Shown here: in pieces, positions 35,536 to 43,594 of the stretch | Position numbering within the stretch: the first letter of the stretch is position 1 | How the letters are laid out: every line of letters starts with the position of its first letter | Assembly: GCA_034432635.1 (NCBI GenBank) | Contig: DAOUBK010000034.1 | Coordinates: forward strand, 133,833 to 197,832 | DNA length: 64,000 nucleotides | Direction of reading: 5' to 3' | Source of the DNA: Roseiflexus sp034432635 | GTDB lineage: Bacteria > Chloroflexota > Chloroflexia > Chloroflexales > Roseiflexaceae | The notes under the pieces: model-generated | The model's input: only the letters and a program-made list of their open reading frames with translations | The model's database searches: none | What the model was told of the DNA's origin: nothing | Position numbers and translations under genes: made by a program

Positions 35536-36099
35536 TCACCTTCCCTCCGCCCCAGATGGCGGGGCAACCGTCGCCTGCGATGGTTGACGACGCGCATAGA
35601 TCAGCATCTGCATCTGTTCAACCGGCGTCAGCGTCGTTTGCCCTGGAAGGAACACGCCATCGCAGCGGGTACAGTAGGAGAGTTGCTGCCAGCGCTCACT
35701 GGCGCGGTGCCAGGCGACGAACGCGCGACGAAAGATTCGACTCAGGCGCGCCTGACGCCAGACGAACATGGCATGCATGCCGACGAAGACTAGGAGGAAG
35801 GTGATGATGCCGGTAAATACCGATGTGTCACGCACGCCGAACAGCAGGCTGGTGCGCGGCGCCGTTGTCGTCAGTTCAGTAAGCCCAATCGCGAAGATAG
35901 CAGTACTGATGCTCACCGTGGTGTTGAAGAAGAGGGTCGCGCAGCCTATTGCCGGAACGGGGCGCGGCGCGTGCGGGGCAGCAAGTTTCTGCGCCAGCGG
36001 CGACTCCGGCTCGTCCTGCACAATCTCAGCGACCCGGCGAACCATGTCGTGCTGCCCACACTGCGGGCAGCAGGAGGGAGGGGTGGTATCGACAGTCAT
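35536..36099 (-). CDS. Hypothetical two-helix protein with zinc-ribbon ends
   Basis: The 187-residue protein has a CPQC pair near the N-terminus (residues 11-14), two predicted transmembrane helices (about 62-82 and 96-112), and a second CTRC motif near residue 145 (YCTRCDGVFLPG). The two Cys-x2-Cys pairs could bind one zinc across the membrane-anchored protein, or act as rubredoxin-like knuckles. No family is recognised. It sits between a small hypothetical gene and the methyltransferase fragment. Confidence 0.6.
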   Translation of the reverse strand: MTVDTTPPSCCPQCGQHDMVRRVAEIVQDEPESPLAQKLAAPHAPRPVPAIGCATLFFNTTVSISTAIFAIGLTELTTTAPRTSLLFGVRDTSVFTGIITFLLVFVGMHAMFVWRQARLSRIFRRAFVAWHRASERWQQLSYCTRCDGVFLPGQTTLTPVEQMQMLIYARRQPSQATVAPPSGAEGR

Positions 36100-36119
36100 A
36101 GGTCTGGACTACGATCCTT

Positions 36120-36452
36120 TCAGTTGCGCGACGAGGGTGGCGCTGATCGTCGATGTTCGTACTCGTCGCGCGTGATGAACACGCCCCCTTCGATGGTGCG
36201 GCGGATCTCGCGCCGACGCGCATCGTACTCGATCTCGGCGCGCATCAGACGGAAGCAGCGCGAGTCCATGATCTCTTTGATGAGCCTGTACCCGATTAGA
36301 TCATCACCGTCGCTGTACTCCGGCAGCAGGTCGTTGCGCGGATCGATGCGCACGTGCACCACAGCCTGACAGCGCCCGCACGCAACGTACAGGTGGATTG
36401 CGTCATCACGCCGACGCCCATCGCCGCCAAACAATCGTCTCAGGAAATCCAT
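36120..36452 (-). CDS. Small hypothetical protein with one Cys-x2-Cys
   Basis: The 110-residue protein starts MDFLRRLFGGDGRRRDD and has a CGRC motif near residue 25, followed by an acidic region (DPRNDLLPEYSDGDD) and a basic C-terminus with EIRRTIEGGVFITRDEY. Similar short proteins of Chloroflexi carry this order, but no function is known to me. It ends 20 bp before the next hypothetical gene and follows sua5 by 59 bp. Confidence 0.6.
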   Translation of the reverse strand: MDFLRRLFGGDGRRRDDAIHLYVACGRCQAVVHVRIDPRNDLLPEYSDGDDLIGYRLIKEIMDSRCFRLMRAEIEYDARRREIRRTIEGGVFITRDEYEHRRSAPPSSRN

Positions 36453-36511
36453 GGTTTATTTATTGTGTCTGCAAGATTGCTTCCTGCGGGCAGTATACCA
36501 CGGACGCGCCA

Positions 36512-37582
36512 TCACTGCCCGGCGATGATGATACGTCCTTCGGCAGCGCGTACCAGGCGGTCGCGGATAGTGAGGTTCAACCCCTCCTGACCGGGATCAC
36601 GCACCAGGATCAGGTCGACGCCGGTCTGTTCAATTGCGCGCAGCGCTGCGAACAGACGATGCGCCACCGCCTCCGGGTCGGCAGCTGGTCCCAGCCCGAC
36701 GATCTGTACCGGCAGATCGTCCAGGGCGGGTGCATCTTCGTCGAACGCCAGCACGCCGACGCGCAATCCGGCGGCGATCGCCGCCTGCGCTTCGGTGCGA
36801 ATGCGCGCCAGCGCTGCGACATGGTCGCCGGCAACCACGGTCAGCGTTGCATCGGGCGCATAGTGACGCAGCAGCATGCCGGGCGCCGGCAGCGCCTCTC
36901 CGTCTGCGGCGAGATAGCGCGGTGCGAAGGTCAATTCGGGCAGTACCTCGCGCAACGCTGCAATCGTCACACCGCCAGGGCGCAGCAACAGCGGCGGATC
37001 AACCGTCAGATCGACCACGCTCGACTCGACGCCGATGTGGGTGGAACCACCATCGATCACCAGGTCGATACGTCCGTCCAGGTCATCGAGCACATGCGCC
37101 GCCGTCGTGGGGCTTGGGCGACTGAAGCGGTTGGCGCTCGGCGCGGCGATCGGTACGCCCGAGGCGCTGATCAACGCCAGTGCGACCGAATGCGCCGGCA
37201 TGCGTACCGCAACGGTGTCGCGCCCGGCGGACAGGCTGGCAGGTACAACAGGACGGCGCAGTACCACCAGGGTGAGCGGACCGGGCCAGAAGCGGCGCGC
37301 CAGCGCATGCGCCGCCGGCGGAATGTCGCGCGCAAGCACGTTGAGCTGACAGCGATCGGCAATGTGCGCAATGATCGGGTCGGTCGCCGGCCGTTCCTTG
37401 ACGCGGAAGATTCGCGCAACCGCCTGCTCATCCAGGGCGCTGGCACCCAGACCGTAGACCGTTTCGGTGGGAAACGCCACCAATCCTCCGGCGCGGATCA
37501 CCGCCGCCGCTTCCGCAATGATCTGCGGGTCGGGTGCGGCGGGATCGACGGTCAGAATCCGGGTGTGAATACGATCGGTCAC
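36512..37582 (-). CDS. sua5: Threonylcarbamoyl-AMP synthase (Sua5)
   Basis: This 356-residue protein starts at a GTG and contains a YrdC domain (residues 20-205: GGLVAFPTETVYGLGASALDEQAVARIFRVKERP, then ANRFSRPSPTTAAHV) plus the extra C-terminal Sua5 domain (about 230-350: GMLLRHYAPDATLTVVAGD). It makes the threonylcarbamoyl-adenylate used for t6A in tRNAs. The active-site KxR (KERP) and SxN (PSANRFSRP) are present. The GTG overlaps the stop of the flavin reductase gene by 4 bp. Confidence 0.93.
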   Translation of the reverse strand: MTDRIHTRILTVDPAAPDPQIIAEAAAVIRAGGLVAFPTETVYGLGASALDEQAVARIFRVKERPATDPIIAHIADRCQLNVLARDIPPAAHALARRFWPGPLTLVVLRRPVVPASLSAGRDTVAVRMPAHSVALALISASGVPIAAPSANRFSRPSPTTAAHVLDDLDGRIDLVIDGGSTHIGVESSVVDLTVDPPLLLRPGGVTIAALREVLPELTFAPRYLAADGEALPAPGMLLRHYAPDATLTVVAGDHVAALARIRTEAQAAIAAGLRVGVLAFDEDAPALDDLPVQIVGLGPAADPEAVAHRLFAALRAIEQTGVDLILVRDPGQEGLNLTIRDRLVRAAEGRIIIAGQ

Positions 37583-38049
37583 TTCAACTCGTGATAGCCG
37601 CGGCGATAGTAGATCAGTGGCGAACCTTCACGGATCTCCGCGTTCTGCACTTCGCCGACAAAGATGGAATGATCGCCGCCCGGCAGCGTATCGGTCAACC
37701 GACACTCGAATGCCGCCAGCGTATCCTTGAGGATCGGCAACCCCAGCTGCCCGAAATGCCATGCGATCCCCATGAACTTATCGATCTCCGGTGTGGCGAA
37801 GCGGCGCGAAAGATATTCCTGATGTTTCTCGAGAATATTGACCGCGTAGCGCCCGGCAGTGGCAATGGCGTCGTGGGCGCGAACCTGTTTATCGATGCAG
37901 ATCAGCACCAGTGGTGGGCGGAGCGACAACGAGCAGAAAGAACTGACCGTCAGACCGAACAATTGACCCTCGTGTTCGGTCGTCACCACAGTGACGCCAC
38001 TGGCAAAATGACCCATCAACTGGCGAAAACGGGCTTCATCGACTGGCAT
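37579..38049 (-). CDS. Flavin reductase (HpaC/DIM6 type) family protein
   Basis: The 156-residue protein has the flavin-reductase-like FMN-binding fold: FRQLMGHFASGVTVVTT at the N-terminus, LTVSSFCSLSLRPPLVLICID (FMN phosphate-binding S-x-S region), AVNILEKHQEYLSRRFA and SIFVGEVQNAEI. Such proteins supply reduced flavin to a monooxygenase or carry FMN themselves. No monooxygenase is nearby. It is first of a leftward gene series and overlaps sua5 by 4 bp. Confidence 0.9.
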   Translation of the reverse strand: MPVDEARFRQLMGHFASGVTVVTTEHEGQLFGLTVSSFCSLSLRPPLVLICIDKQVRAHDAIATAGRYAVNILEKHQEYLSRRFATPEIDKFMGIAWHFGQLGLPILKDTLAAFECRLTDTLPGGDHSIFVGEVQNAEIREGSPLIYYRRGYHELK

Positions 38050-38109
38050 GGATACTCCGTTCGTTGATTGCGCTGCATTGTAGAATGACGCTCATACCTG
38101 GTTTTTGGC

Positions 38110-38138
38110 TTGTGAAAAGCGATAGCCTACAGTATAAT
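38110..38138 (+). promoter_or_regulatory. Promoter of the LuxR-type regulator
   Basis: TTGTGA (38110-38115), 17 bp and TATAAT (38133-38138) lie about 125 bp before the regulator. The leader contains a hairpin ACCCTGCTC (38187-38195)/GAGCGGGGT (38199-38207) without a U-tract. Confidence 0.6.
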
Positions 38139-38220
38139 ACAAGCTAACCATACTGTTTGCGCTCTATTAATCGTCTCACTCCGATAACCCTGCTCTATGA
38201 GCGGGGTATTGGAGGGTGAT

Positions 38221-38316
38221 ATGTTCAGCATAATGGCTACAGGGCGATTGCAACGGGAGGATGGGGGTGAATCCAACCTCGATAGTGCTGGTCAATGCAC
38301 ACGCGCTGTTTCGTGA
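38221..38316 (+). CDS. Possible leader peptide overlapping the regulator start (sORF)
   Basis: An ATG with a good ribosome site (GGAGGG, 5 nt upstream) opens a 31-codon frame, MFSIMATGRLQREDGGESNL..., ending inside the regulator gene in a different frame. Ribosomes on it would cross the regulator start. It could be a translational control peptide; it could also be chance. Confidence 0.25.
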   Translation: MFSIMATGRLQREDGGESNLDSAGQCTRAVS

Positions 38317-38962
38317 AGGATTACGCCACCATCTGACAGAAACAGGCGAATTTTTCGTTATCGGCGAAGCGGGCAATGGCCAGCAGGCGATCCAGATCGT
38401 CGACCTGCTCGATCCCGACATGGTCGTTATGGAAGTCGATCTGCCGGGTGTCAACGGGCTGGAAGTCGCGCGCGCCATCAAACGCGCCCATCCGCACATT
38501 CGCATCGTCCTGCTCAGTTCGACCACGGACGAGCAGGAAGTGGTCAAGGCGATTCGCGCCGGCATCGCCGCCTATGTGCCGCGTAATATTGTGCCGGAGA
38601 AGTTGATGCAGACTCTGCATCAGGTGCGGCGCGGGTACTACCCGATCAACGACCTGGTACTCTCCTCGCCCGATGTGGCGGCGCAGGTGCTCAATGCGTT
38701 CCGCCAGATGGCGGTCGACGAGGAGACGCAGAATGTCTATTCACCCCTCTCCCCGCGAGAGTTGCAGGTGCTCGAACTCGTCGCCGCCGGGCACACTAAC
38801 AAGGCAATCGCCCAATCGCTCGACATCTCGAACCAGACGGTCAAGAACCATATCTCGTCCATCCTGCGCAAACTGGCGGTCAACGACCGGACGCAGGCGG
38901 TCGTCTACGCTATGCGCCGCGGCTGGATCAAAGTTCCGCTGCCCGACGATACGATGACGTAG
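38267..38962 (+). CDS. NarL/LuxR-family response regulator with degenerate receiver
   Basis: GTG 38267 is chosen because GGGAGG lies 6 nt upstream; the ATG at 38261 sits too close to that site. The 231-residue protein has a CheY-like receiver (1-120) and a LuxR-type helix-turn-helix (about 160-225: LSPRELQVLELVAAGHTNKAIAQSLDISNQTVKNHISSILRKL). In the receiver the acidic pair is replaced (LVNAH against the usual IDDH), the phosphoacceptor Asp is a Glu (VMEVDLPG against LLDLNMPG) and the conserved Lys is an Arg (YVPRN). It therefore cannot be phosphorylated in the normal way. DNA binding looks intact. No kinase is adjacent. Confidence 0.9.
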   Translation: MNPTSIVLVNAHALFREGLRHHLTETGEFFVIGEAGNGQQAIQIVDLLDPDMVVMEVDLPGVNGLEVARAIKRAHPHIRIVLLSSTTDEQEVVKAIRAGIAAYVPRNIVPEKLMQTLHQVRRGYYPINDLVLSSPDVAAQVLNAFRQMAVDEETQNVYSPLSPRELQVLELVAAGHTNKAIAQSLDISNQTVKNHISSILRKLAVNDRTQAVVYAMRRGWIKVPLPDDTMT

Positions 38963-39079
38963 TTGCGCTTTTCGGCAGAGGTGCTATCCTGTGCGATAAT
39001 GTGGCAGTTCTGCCGATGGGGCGAACTGTACTGGACACGCTGCGCGACCTGTCGTCGCCCTAAAGTCTGGTGAGACGGC

Positions 39080-40939
39080 ATGACACGAATCCGTATCGCC
39101 CTCTGGTTTGTCTCCGGTCTGGCATTAGCGTTCTCTGCCTGCGGACCTCTCTCGATTGCCGAACAGGAACGCATCCGCGATCCGCAAACGGTCGAATCTT
39201 CGACGCCAACAGCGACGCCGGTTCCGCCAACCGACACGCCGGTACCGTCGCCGACCTTCACCGCAACCCTCGGTTCAACGGCGACGCCGGTTCCGCCGAC
39301 CAATACGCCGGTACCGTCGCCGACGCCGCTGCCGCCCACGCCGACGCCCAACCCGGTACTGGCGCAGTTCAGTCTGTGCAATCAGTCGGCTGGCGATCCG
39401 ACTGCCGGCAGGTTCAGTATGCGGGTGACGGCAATCACAACAACGGTCGATGCGTTCTTTGAACGTCTCGAAGTTGCGCTCGACGTTCCGTCCGACTCGG
39501 CGCAACCGCATGCCTCTGCCCGCTGCCGCCCTGCGCCCGTCGCGCCTCAGACCGTGGGTGAGGTCGAAGTGGCGGGTGCGTACCTGATCGAGGTGCAGTT
39601 CGATGGGTGGCTGCGCGATGAGGCGTTTCGCGCGTCACTGGTTGCGCCGACCGTGCCGCTGAGCGGGACGCAGGTGATGCGCGCCGCGGCGTTCCGCATT
39701 CCTCCTGGCACGACAACCGGCGCCACGCTGGTCATCGGTGTGGATCAACCGCTGCCATTCCGCCTGCGTCTGGAAGATAATCCGCTGCGCCTGGTCATCG
39801 ATGTGGCAACCAGCGGACCAGTCAGCCCAGCGAGCGATCTGCTCCGCATGCCGACCGGTGCAACGCCTGTTCCGACAGCGCCGATCTTCTACCTTGCCGA
39901 TGGCGATATCTGGCGTGTCAGTAATGGTACGCCGGAAAATCTCACCGAAAGAGTTCGCGCCGGACAGTTCGGCGATGTGACGGCGCTAACCGCACGCGCC
40001 GATCAGCGGTTGATCGCCTTCTGCGCTATCGCACCGGGCGCAATTGCGGCGGATGTGACCGCAGCATCGACCCTCTGGGTGCTGGAACTGGACAGCGGTA
40101 CGGTGCGTCAGTTGACCCCGCCACCGCGTGGACGATCGTGCGCCGACCCGGCAATGTCGCCGGATGGCACGACGATTGTCTATGCCGTCGATGAGTCGGG
40201 AGTATCGCCGCCGCAACTGCGCATCTTTTCGGTGCAGGTCTTCCCTGGTGCGCCGGCGGTGGTGTTGACGCCCTCCGGCGATGAGTGGAGTCGCTATGCG
40301 CCGCAGTGGCTCGATGATGCGCGCATTGTTTATGCCGCCACAGCTGAAGATGGACGGCAGACGCTGTTCCTGCGCGAAGCGGATGGTACTGAACTCGATA
40401 TCGGCATGGCGCTGCTGGTGTCGGGAACGGGCGGACAGCGGAGCGCGCGGTACCGTGGCTTTGGTCGTATGCTGGCTGCCCCCAGGGGCGGCATCATTGC
40501 CGTTGAAGCGTTGCGGATCGACCGTCCAGGGGCGGACCTGCTGATCCTGAACCCGACCGGCGCCGAGATCGAACGTCTCAGCCCGATTGCTGTCGGCTTC
40601 TGGAACCGCCCGGTCGCCTGGAGCGCCGATGGCACGCTCTACTACCTCTCGACGGCGTGCGCAAGCGGGGCGGTGTTCGAGTATACCCTGCACGCGCGCT
40701 CCCTCGATGGCGCGGATCGGGTGATTGCCGCCGGGATTGCGCCCGGCGACCTGGGGGTGTTTGCGGTGCGCCAGGATGCGCTGGCGTATGTGACATTCGA
40801 CCGTCTGCCGGAAGGGGCGGGGAGTCCGCTGCGCGTCGATCCGGATGCGCCTTCGGCGCTCTGGTACTGGGACCTGGCAGGCAATGCCCGCGCACGCCTG
40901 CTGGAAACCAATCGTGCGATTACTGCTCTGGCGCCATGA
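39080..40939 (+). CDS. Lipoprotein with TolB/PD40-like beta-propeller repeats
   Basis: The 619-residue protein has a lipoprotein signal peptide (LALAFSAC, lipobox Cys at about residue 21) and then a Thr/Pro-rich stalk made of TPVPPTDTPVPSP-type repeats (about 40-90). A beta-sandwich-like region follows (about 95-250), then WD40-like/PD40 repeats (DGTTIVYAVDESGVSPPQLRIFSV, GDEWSRYAPQWLDDARIVYAA, RPVAWSADGTLYYLSTA), typical of surface beta-propellers. It would sit on the outer face of the membrane. The stop overlaps hyuA by 4 bp (ATGA). Confidence 0.83.
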   Translation: MTRIRIALWFVSGLALAFSACGPLSIAEQERIRDPQTVESSTPTATPVPPTDTPVPSPTFTATLGSTATPVPPTNTPVPSPTPLPPTPTPNPVLAQFSLCNQSAGDPTAGRFSMRVTAITTTVDAFFERLEVALDVPSDSAQPHASARCRPAPVAPQTVGEVEVAGAYLIEVQFDGWLRDEAFRASLVAPTVPLSGTQVMRAAAFRIPPGTTTGATLVIGVDQPLPFRLRLEDNPLRLVIDVATSGPVSPASDLLRMPTGATPVPTAPIFYLADGDIWRVSNGTPENLTERVRAGQFGDVTALTARADQRLIAFCAIAPGAIAADVTAASTLWVLELDSGTVRQLTPPPRGRSCADPAMSPDGTTIVYAVDESGVSPPQLRIFSVQVFPGAPAVVLTPSGDEWSRYAPQWLDDARIVYAATAEDGRQTLFLREADGTELDIGMALLVSGTGGQRSARYRGFGRMLAAPRGGIIAVEALRIDRPGADLLILNPTGAEIERLSPIAVGFWNRPVAWSADGTLYYLSTACASGAVFEYTLHARSLDGADRVIAAGIAPGDLGVFAVRQDALAYVTFDRLPEGAGSPLRVDPDAPSALWYWDLAGNARARLLETNRAITALAP

Positions 40940-43014
40940 TGGACGTCATCGGCATCGATATTGGCGGCACCTTTACCGACTTCGTGCTGTTGCGCGACGG
41001 TCGTGTGCGCATTTATAAGACCCTTTCAACCCCCGACGATCCGGCGCGCGCGCTGTTGCAGGGGATCGATCTGCTTGGCGCGCCGGTTGCGGTTGTGCAT
41101 GGGACAACGGTGGCGACAAATGCGTTACTCGAACGGCGCGGCGCTCCCACTGCCCTGATCACAACCGCCGGATTTGGCGATGTGCTGGCAATCGGGCGCG
41201 GCGACCGACCAGCGCTCTACGATCTGAATGCGACCCGTCCGGAGCCGCTGGTACCCGAAGCGTGGCGCTTTGAACTGGTCGAACGGTTGCTTGCCGATGG
41301 CAGCGTGCTGATCCCGCTCGACGACGCCGAACTGGCGCGCGTAGTCGCCTGGATTGCGGCACAACCGGTCGAGGCGGTTGCGATCTGTCTGCTGCACAGT
41401 TACGCCAACCCTGCCCATGAAGCGCGGGTCGCGGCTGTGCTCGAACAGGCGGCGCGCACTGCCGGATGTTCGCTCTTCATTTCGGCTTCGTACCGCGTGC
41501 TGCCGGAACCGCGCGAATATGAACGTACCAGCACTACGGTTGTCAATGCGTATGTCAGCCCGGTGCTCGGACGCTACCTGGATCGCCTCGGTCCGGCGCT
41601 GAAGGAACGCGGTGTGCGCTCATTGCGCCTCATGGCTTCCGACGGCGGAAGCATGGGGACGGTCACGGCGCGGGAACTTGCGGCGCGTGCGACTCTCTCC
41701 GGTCCGGCCGGCGGGATCGTCGGCGCATGTGCCGTTGCGCGGCGCGCCGGGTTTACCCGGATCATCACGTTCGACATGGGCGGCACATCGACTGATGTAG
41801 CGCTGGTGGACGGAACGCTGCCGCGCGCGTCTGAATCGCGCGTCGGCGGGATGCCGGTGTGTCTGCCGGCGCTCGATATCCATACGGTGGGTGCAGGCGG
41901 CGGCTCGATTGCACGGGTGGATGCCGGGGGCGCGCTACGCGTCGGTCCACAGAGCGCCGGCGCCGATCCAGGACCGGCATGCTACGGACGCGGGACGCTT
42001 CCGACCGTGACCGATGCGAATCTGCTGCTGGGACGCCTGCAGGCGAACTATTTTCTGGGTGGGCGCATGGCGCTCGATGCGGATCAGGCGCGCGCGGTGT
42101 TCGCCACGCTGGCGCGTGACCTGTTCGGTACGCAGGACGCCGCAGCCGAACAGCGCGCCGCGCTGGGGGTGGTGCGCGTTGCGAACGCGCTGATGGAACG
42201 CGCCATTCGGACGATCTCCGTCGAGCGCGGTGATGATCCGCGCGATTGCGCACTGGTTGCCTTCGGCGGAGCGGGTCCGCTCCATGCGGCGCACCTGGCA
42301 GCCGCGCTTGGGATCCGCACCGTGCTGATTCCGCGCTATCCGGGTGTGCTCTCGGCGTTCGGCATGCTTGCCGCCGACGTCACCCGCGAGCAGAGTCGGG
42401 CGCTGCTGATGACCCTCGATGCACTGGATGCCGCCACACTCGCGGCGCACATCGGCGCACTGGCGGACGAGGCACGCGCGGCGCTGGCTGCTGAAGGCGA
42501 AGATCCGCAGGGGTGTCGTATCGAGTGTGTGCTCGACCTGCGGTATGTCGGGCAGTCGTATGAACTTCCGACGCCGCTGGATCACGGGTGGGACATGTCA
42601 CCCGCGCTGCTGGCAGACCTGGCGGCGCGGTTCCATACGCTGCACGAGCGACGTTACGGCCACGCAATGCGTAACCGACCGATCGAGGCAGTAACGCTGC
42701 GGGTGCGGGTGGTCAGCCCGCGCGATGCACTCGTTTTCGCAGTGGAGGACGATCTACCGCCACGCACCGCGCCACTGGCGCCGCGTGCGGTGGTGAACGC
42801 GGCGCTGACCGGCGATACGGCGACGCTCGAACCCGCGCCGCTGTACGAACGCAACGACCTGCGCCCCAACGACGTGATCACCGGACCGGCGATCATCGCC
42901 CAGCTCGATGCCACGACCATCGTGCCGCCTAGCTGGCGCGCGGTCGTCGATGCCGACCTGAACCTGATTATGACGCTGCCGCCTCAACCGGCGCTAGCTG
43001 ATCCTCCTGCCTGA
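40936..43014 (+). CDS. hyuA: Hydantoinase/oxoprolinase A-subunit family protein (HyuA)
   Basis: The open frame continues far upstream inside the lipoprotein gene, but the real N-terminus is MMDVIGIDIGGTFTDFVLLRDG, giving 692 residues. It has the ATPase-like segments IDIGGTFTDF and VHGTTVATNALLERRGA (N-terminal domain), and DMGGTSTDVALVDG plus GAGGGSIARVDAGGALRVGPQSAGADPGPACYG (hydantoinase A domain). Members use ATP to open lactam or hydantoin rings, normally with a HyuB partner; none is next to it. It starts by overlapping the lipoprotein stop and converges on the YceI gene, overlapping it by 47 bp. Confidence 0.92.
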   Translation: MMDVIGIDIGGTFTDFVLLRDGRVRIYKTLSTPDDPARALLQGIDLLGAPVAVVHGTTVATNALLERRGAPTALITTAGFGDVLAIGRGDRPALYDLNATRPEPLVPEAWRFELVERLLADGSVLIPLDDAELARVVAWIAAQPVEAVAICLLHSYANPAHEARVAAVLEQAARTAGCSLFISASYRVLPEPREYERTSTTVVNAYVSPVLGRYLDRLGPALKERGVRSLRLMASDGGSMGTVTARELAARATLSGPAGGIVGACAVARRAGFTRIITFDMGGTSTDVALVDGTLPRASESRVGGMPVCLPALDIHTVGAGGGSIARVDAGGALRVGPQSAGADPGPACYGRGTLPTVTDANLLLGRLQANYFLGGRMALDADQARAVFATLARDLFGTQDAAAEQRAALGVVRVANALMERAIRTISVERGDDPRDCALVAFGGAGPLHAAHLAAALGIRTVLIPRYPGVLSAFGMLAADVTREQSRALLMTLDALDAATLAAHIGALADEARAALAAEGEDPQGCRIECVLDLRYVGQSYELPTPLDHGWDMSPALLADLAARFHTLHERRYGHAMRNRPIEAVTLRVRVVSPRDALVFAVEDDLPPRTAPLAPRAVVNAALTGDTATLEPAPLYERNDLRPNDVITGPAIIAQLDATTIVPPSWRAVVDADLNLIMTLPPQPALADPPA

Positions 43015-43528
43015 TCAGTTCGACCTCGATATCGATCTCCACCTCATCGCCGACCAGTACGCCGCCGGTCTCCAGCGCCATGTTCCAAGTCAGACCCCAA
43101 TCCTTGCGGTTGATCGTCGTATGGGCGTGAAAACCGGCGCTGACCGTTCCCCACGGCGAGCGCGCCTGACCGTTATACTCGACGTCGAGCGTTACCTCGC
43201 GCGTCACTCCACGGATGGTCAGATCGCCGGTGATGCGCCCGTGGGATTCGTCCAGCACCTCGATGCGCTTGCTGACGAAGGTAATGTAAGGGTATCTGAC
43301 GACATCGAGGAAATCGGGTGATGTCAGGTGCGCATCGCGTTTCGCATCGCGGGTGTTGATGCTCGCCGCTTCGATCTGTACATTGACCGCCGAGTTCGCC
43401 GGATTCTGTTCATCTGCCGCAATTGTACCACTGAAGCGGTCAAACCGCCCGCGCACTTTCGAGATCATCATGTGGCGAACGGTGAAATGAATAAGGGAGT
43501 GACTATCATCGATGATCCACTGTGCCAT
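42968..43528 (-). CDS. YceI family protein
   Basis: The 186-residue protein has the YceI lipocalin-like fold pattern: WIIDDSHSLIHFTVRHMMISKVRGRF at the N-terminus, SPDFLDVVRYPYITFVSKRIE, GDLTIRGVTREVTLDVEYNG and GFHAHTTINRKDWGLTWN. Family members bind isoprenoid or amide lipids. No signal peptide is present, so it is probably cytoplasmic here. Its last 47 bp are antisense to the end of hyuA. Confidence 0.93.
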   Translation of the reverse strand: MAQWIIDDSHSLIHFTVRHMMISKVRGRFDRFSGTIAADEQNPANSAVNVQIEAASINTRDAKRDAHLTSPDFLDVVRYPYITFVSKRIEVLDESHGRITGDLTIRGVTREVTLDVEYNGQARSPWGTVSAGFHAHTTINRKDWGLTWNMALETGGVLVGDEVEIDIEVELIRQEDQLAPVEAAAS

Positions 43529-43594
43529 ACCTGGTGCTCCTTGCTGTTGATCGTCTGTCGGACACAGGATACCAGCCTGGCATGAACACCGGCG

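Noticed and set aside
40657..40935. Upstream extension of the hyuA frame by 93 codons
   Set aside because: It overlaps the lipoprotein gene in another frame and is Arg/Ala/Gly-rich, while the conserved N-terminus begins at 40936 with an ATGA overlap.
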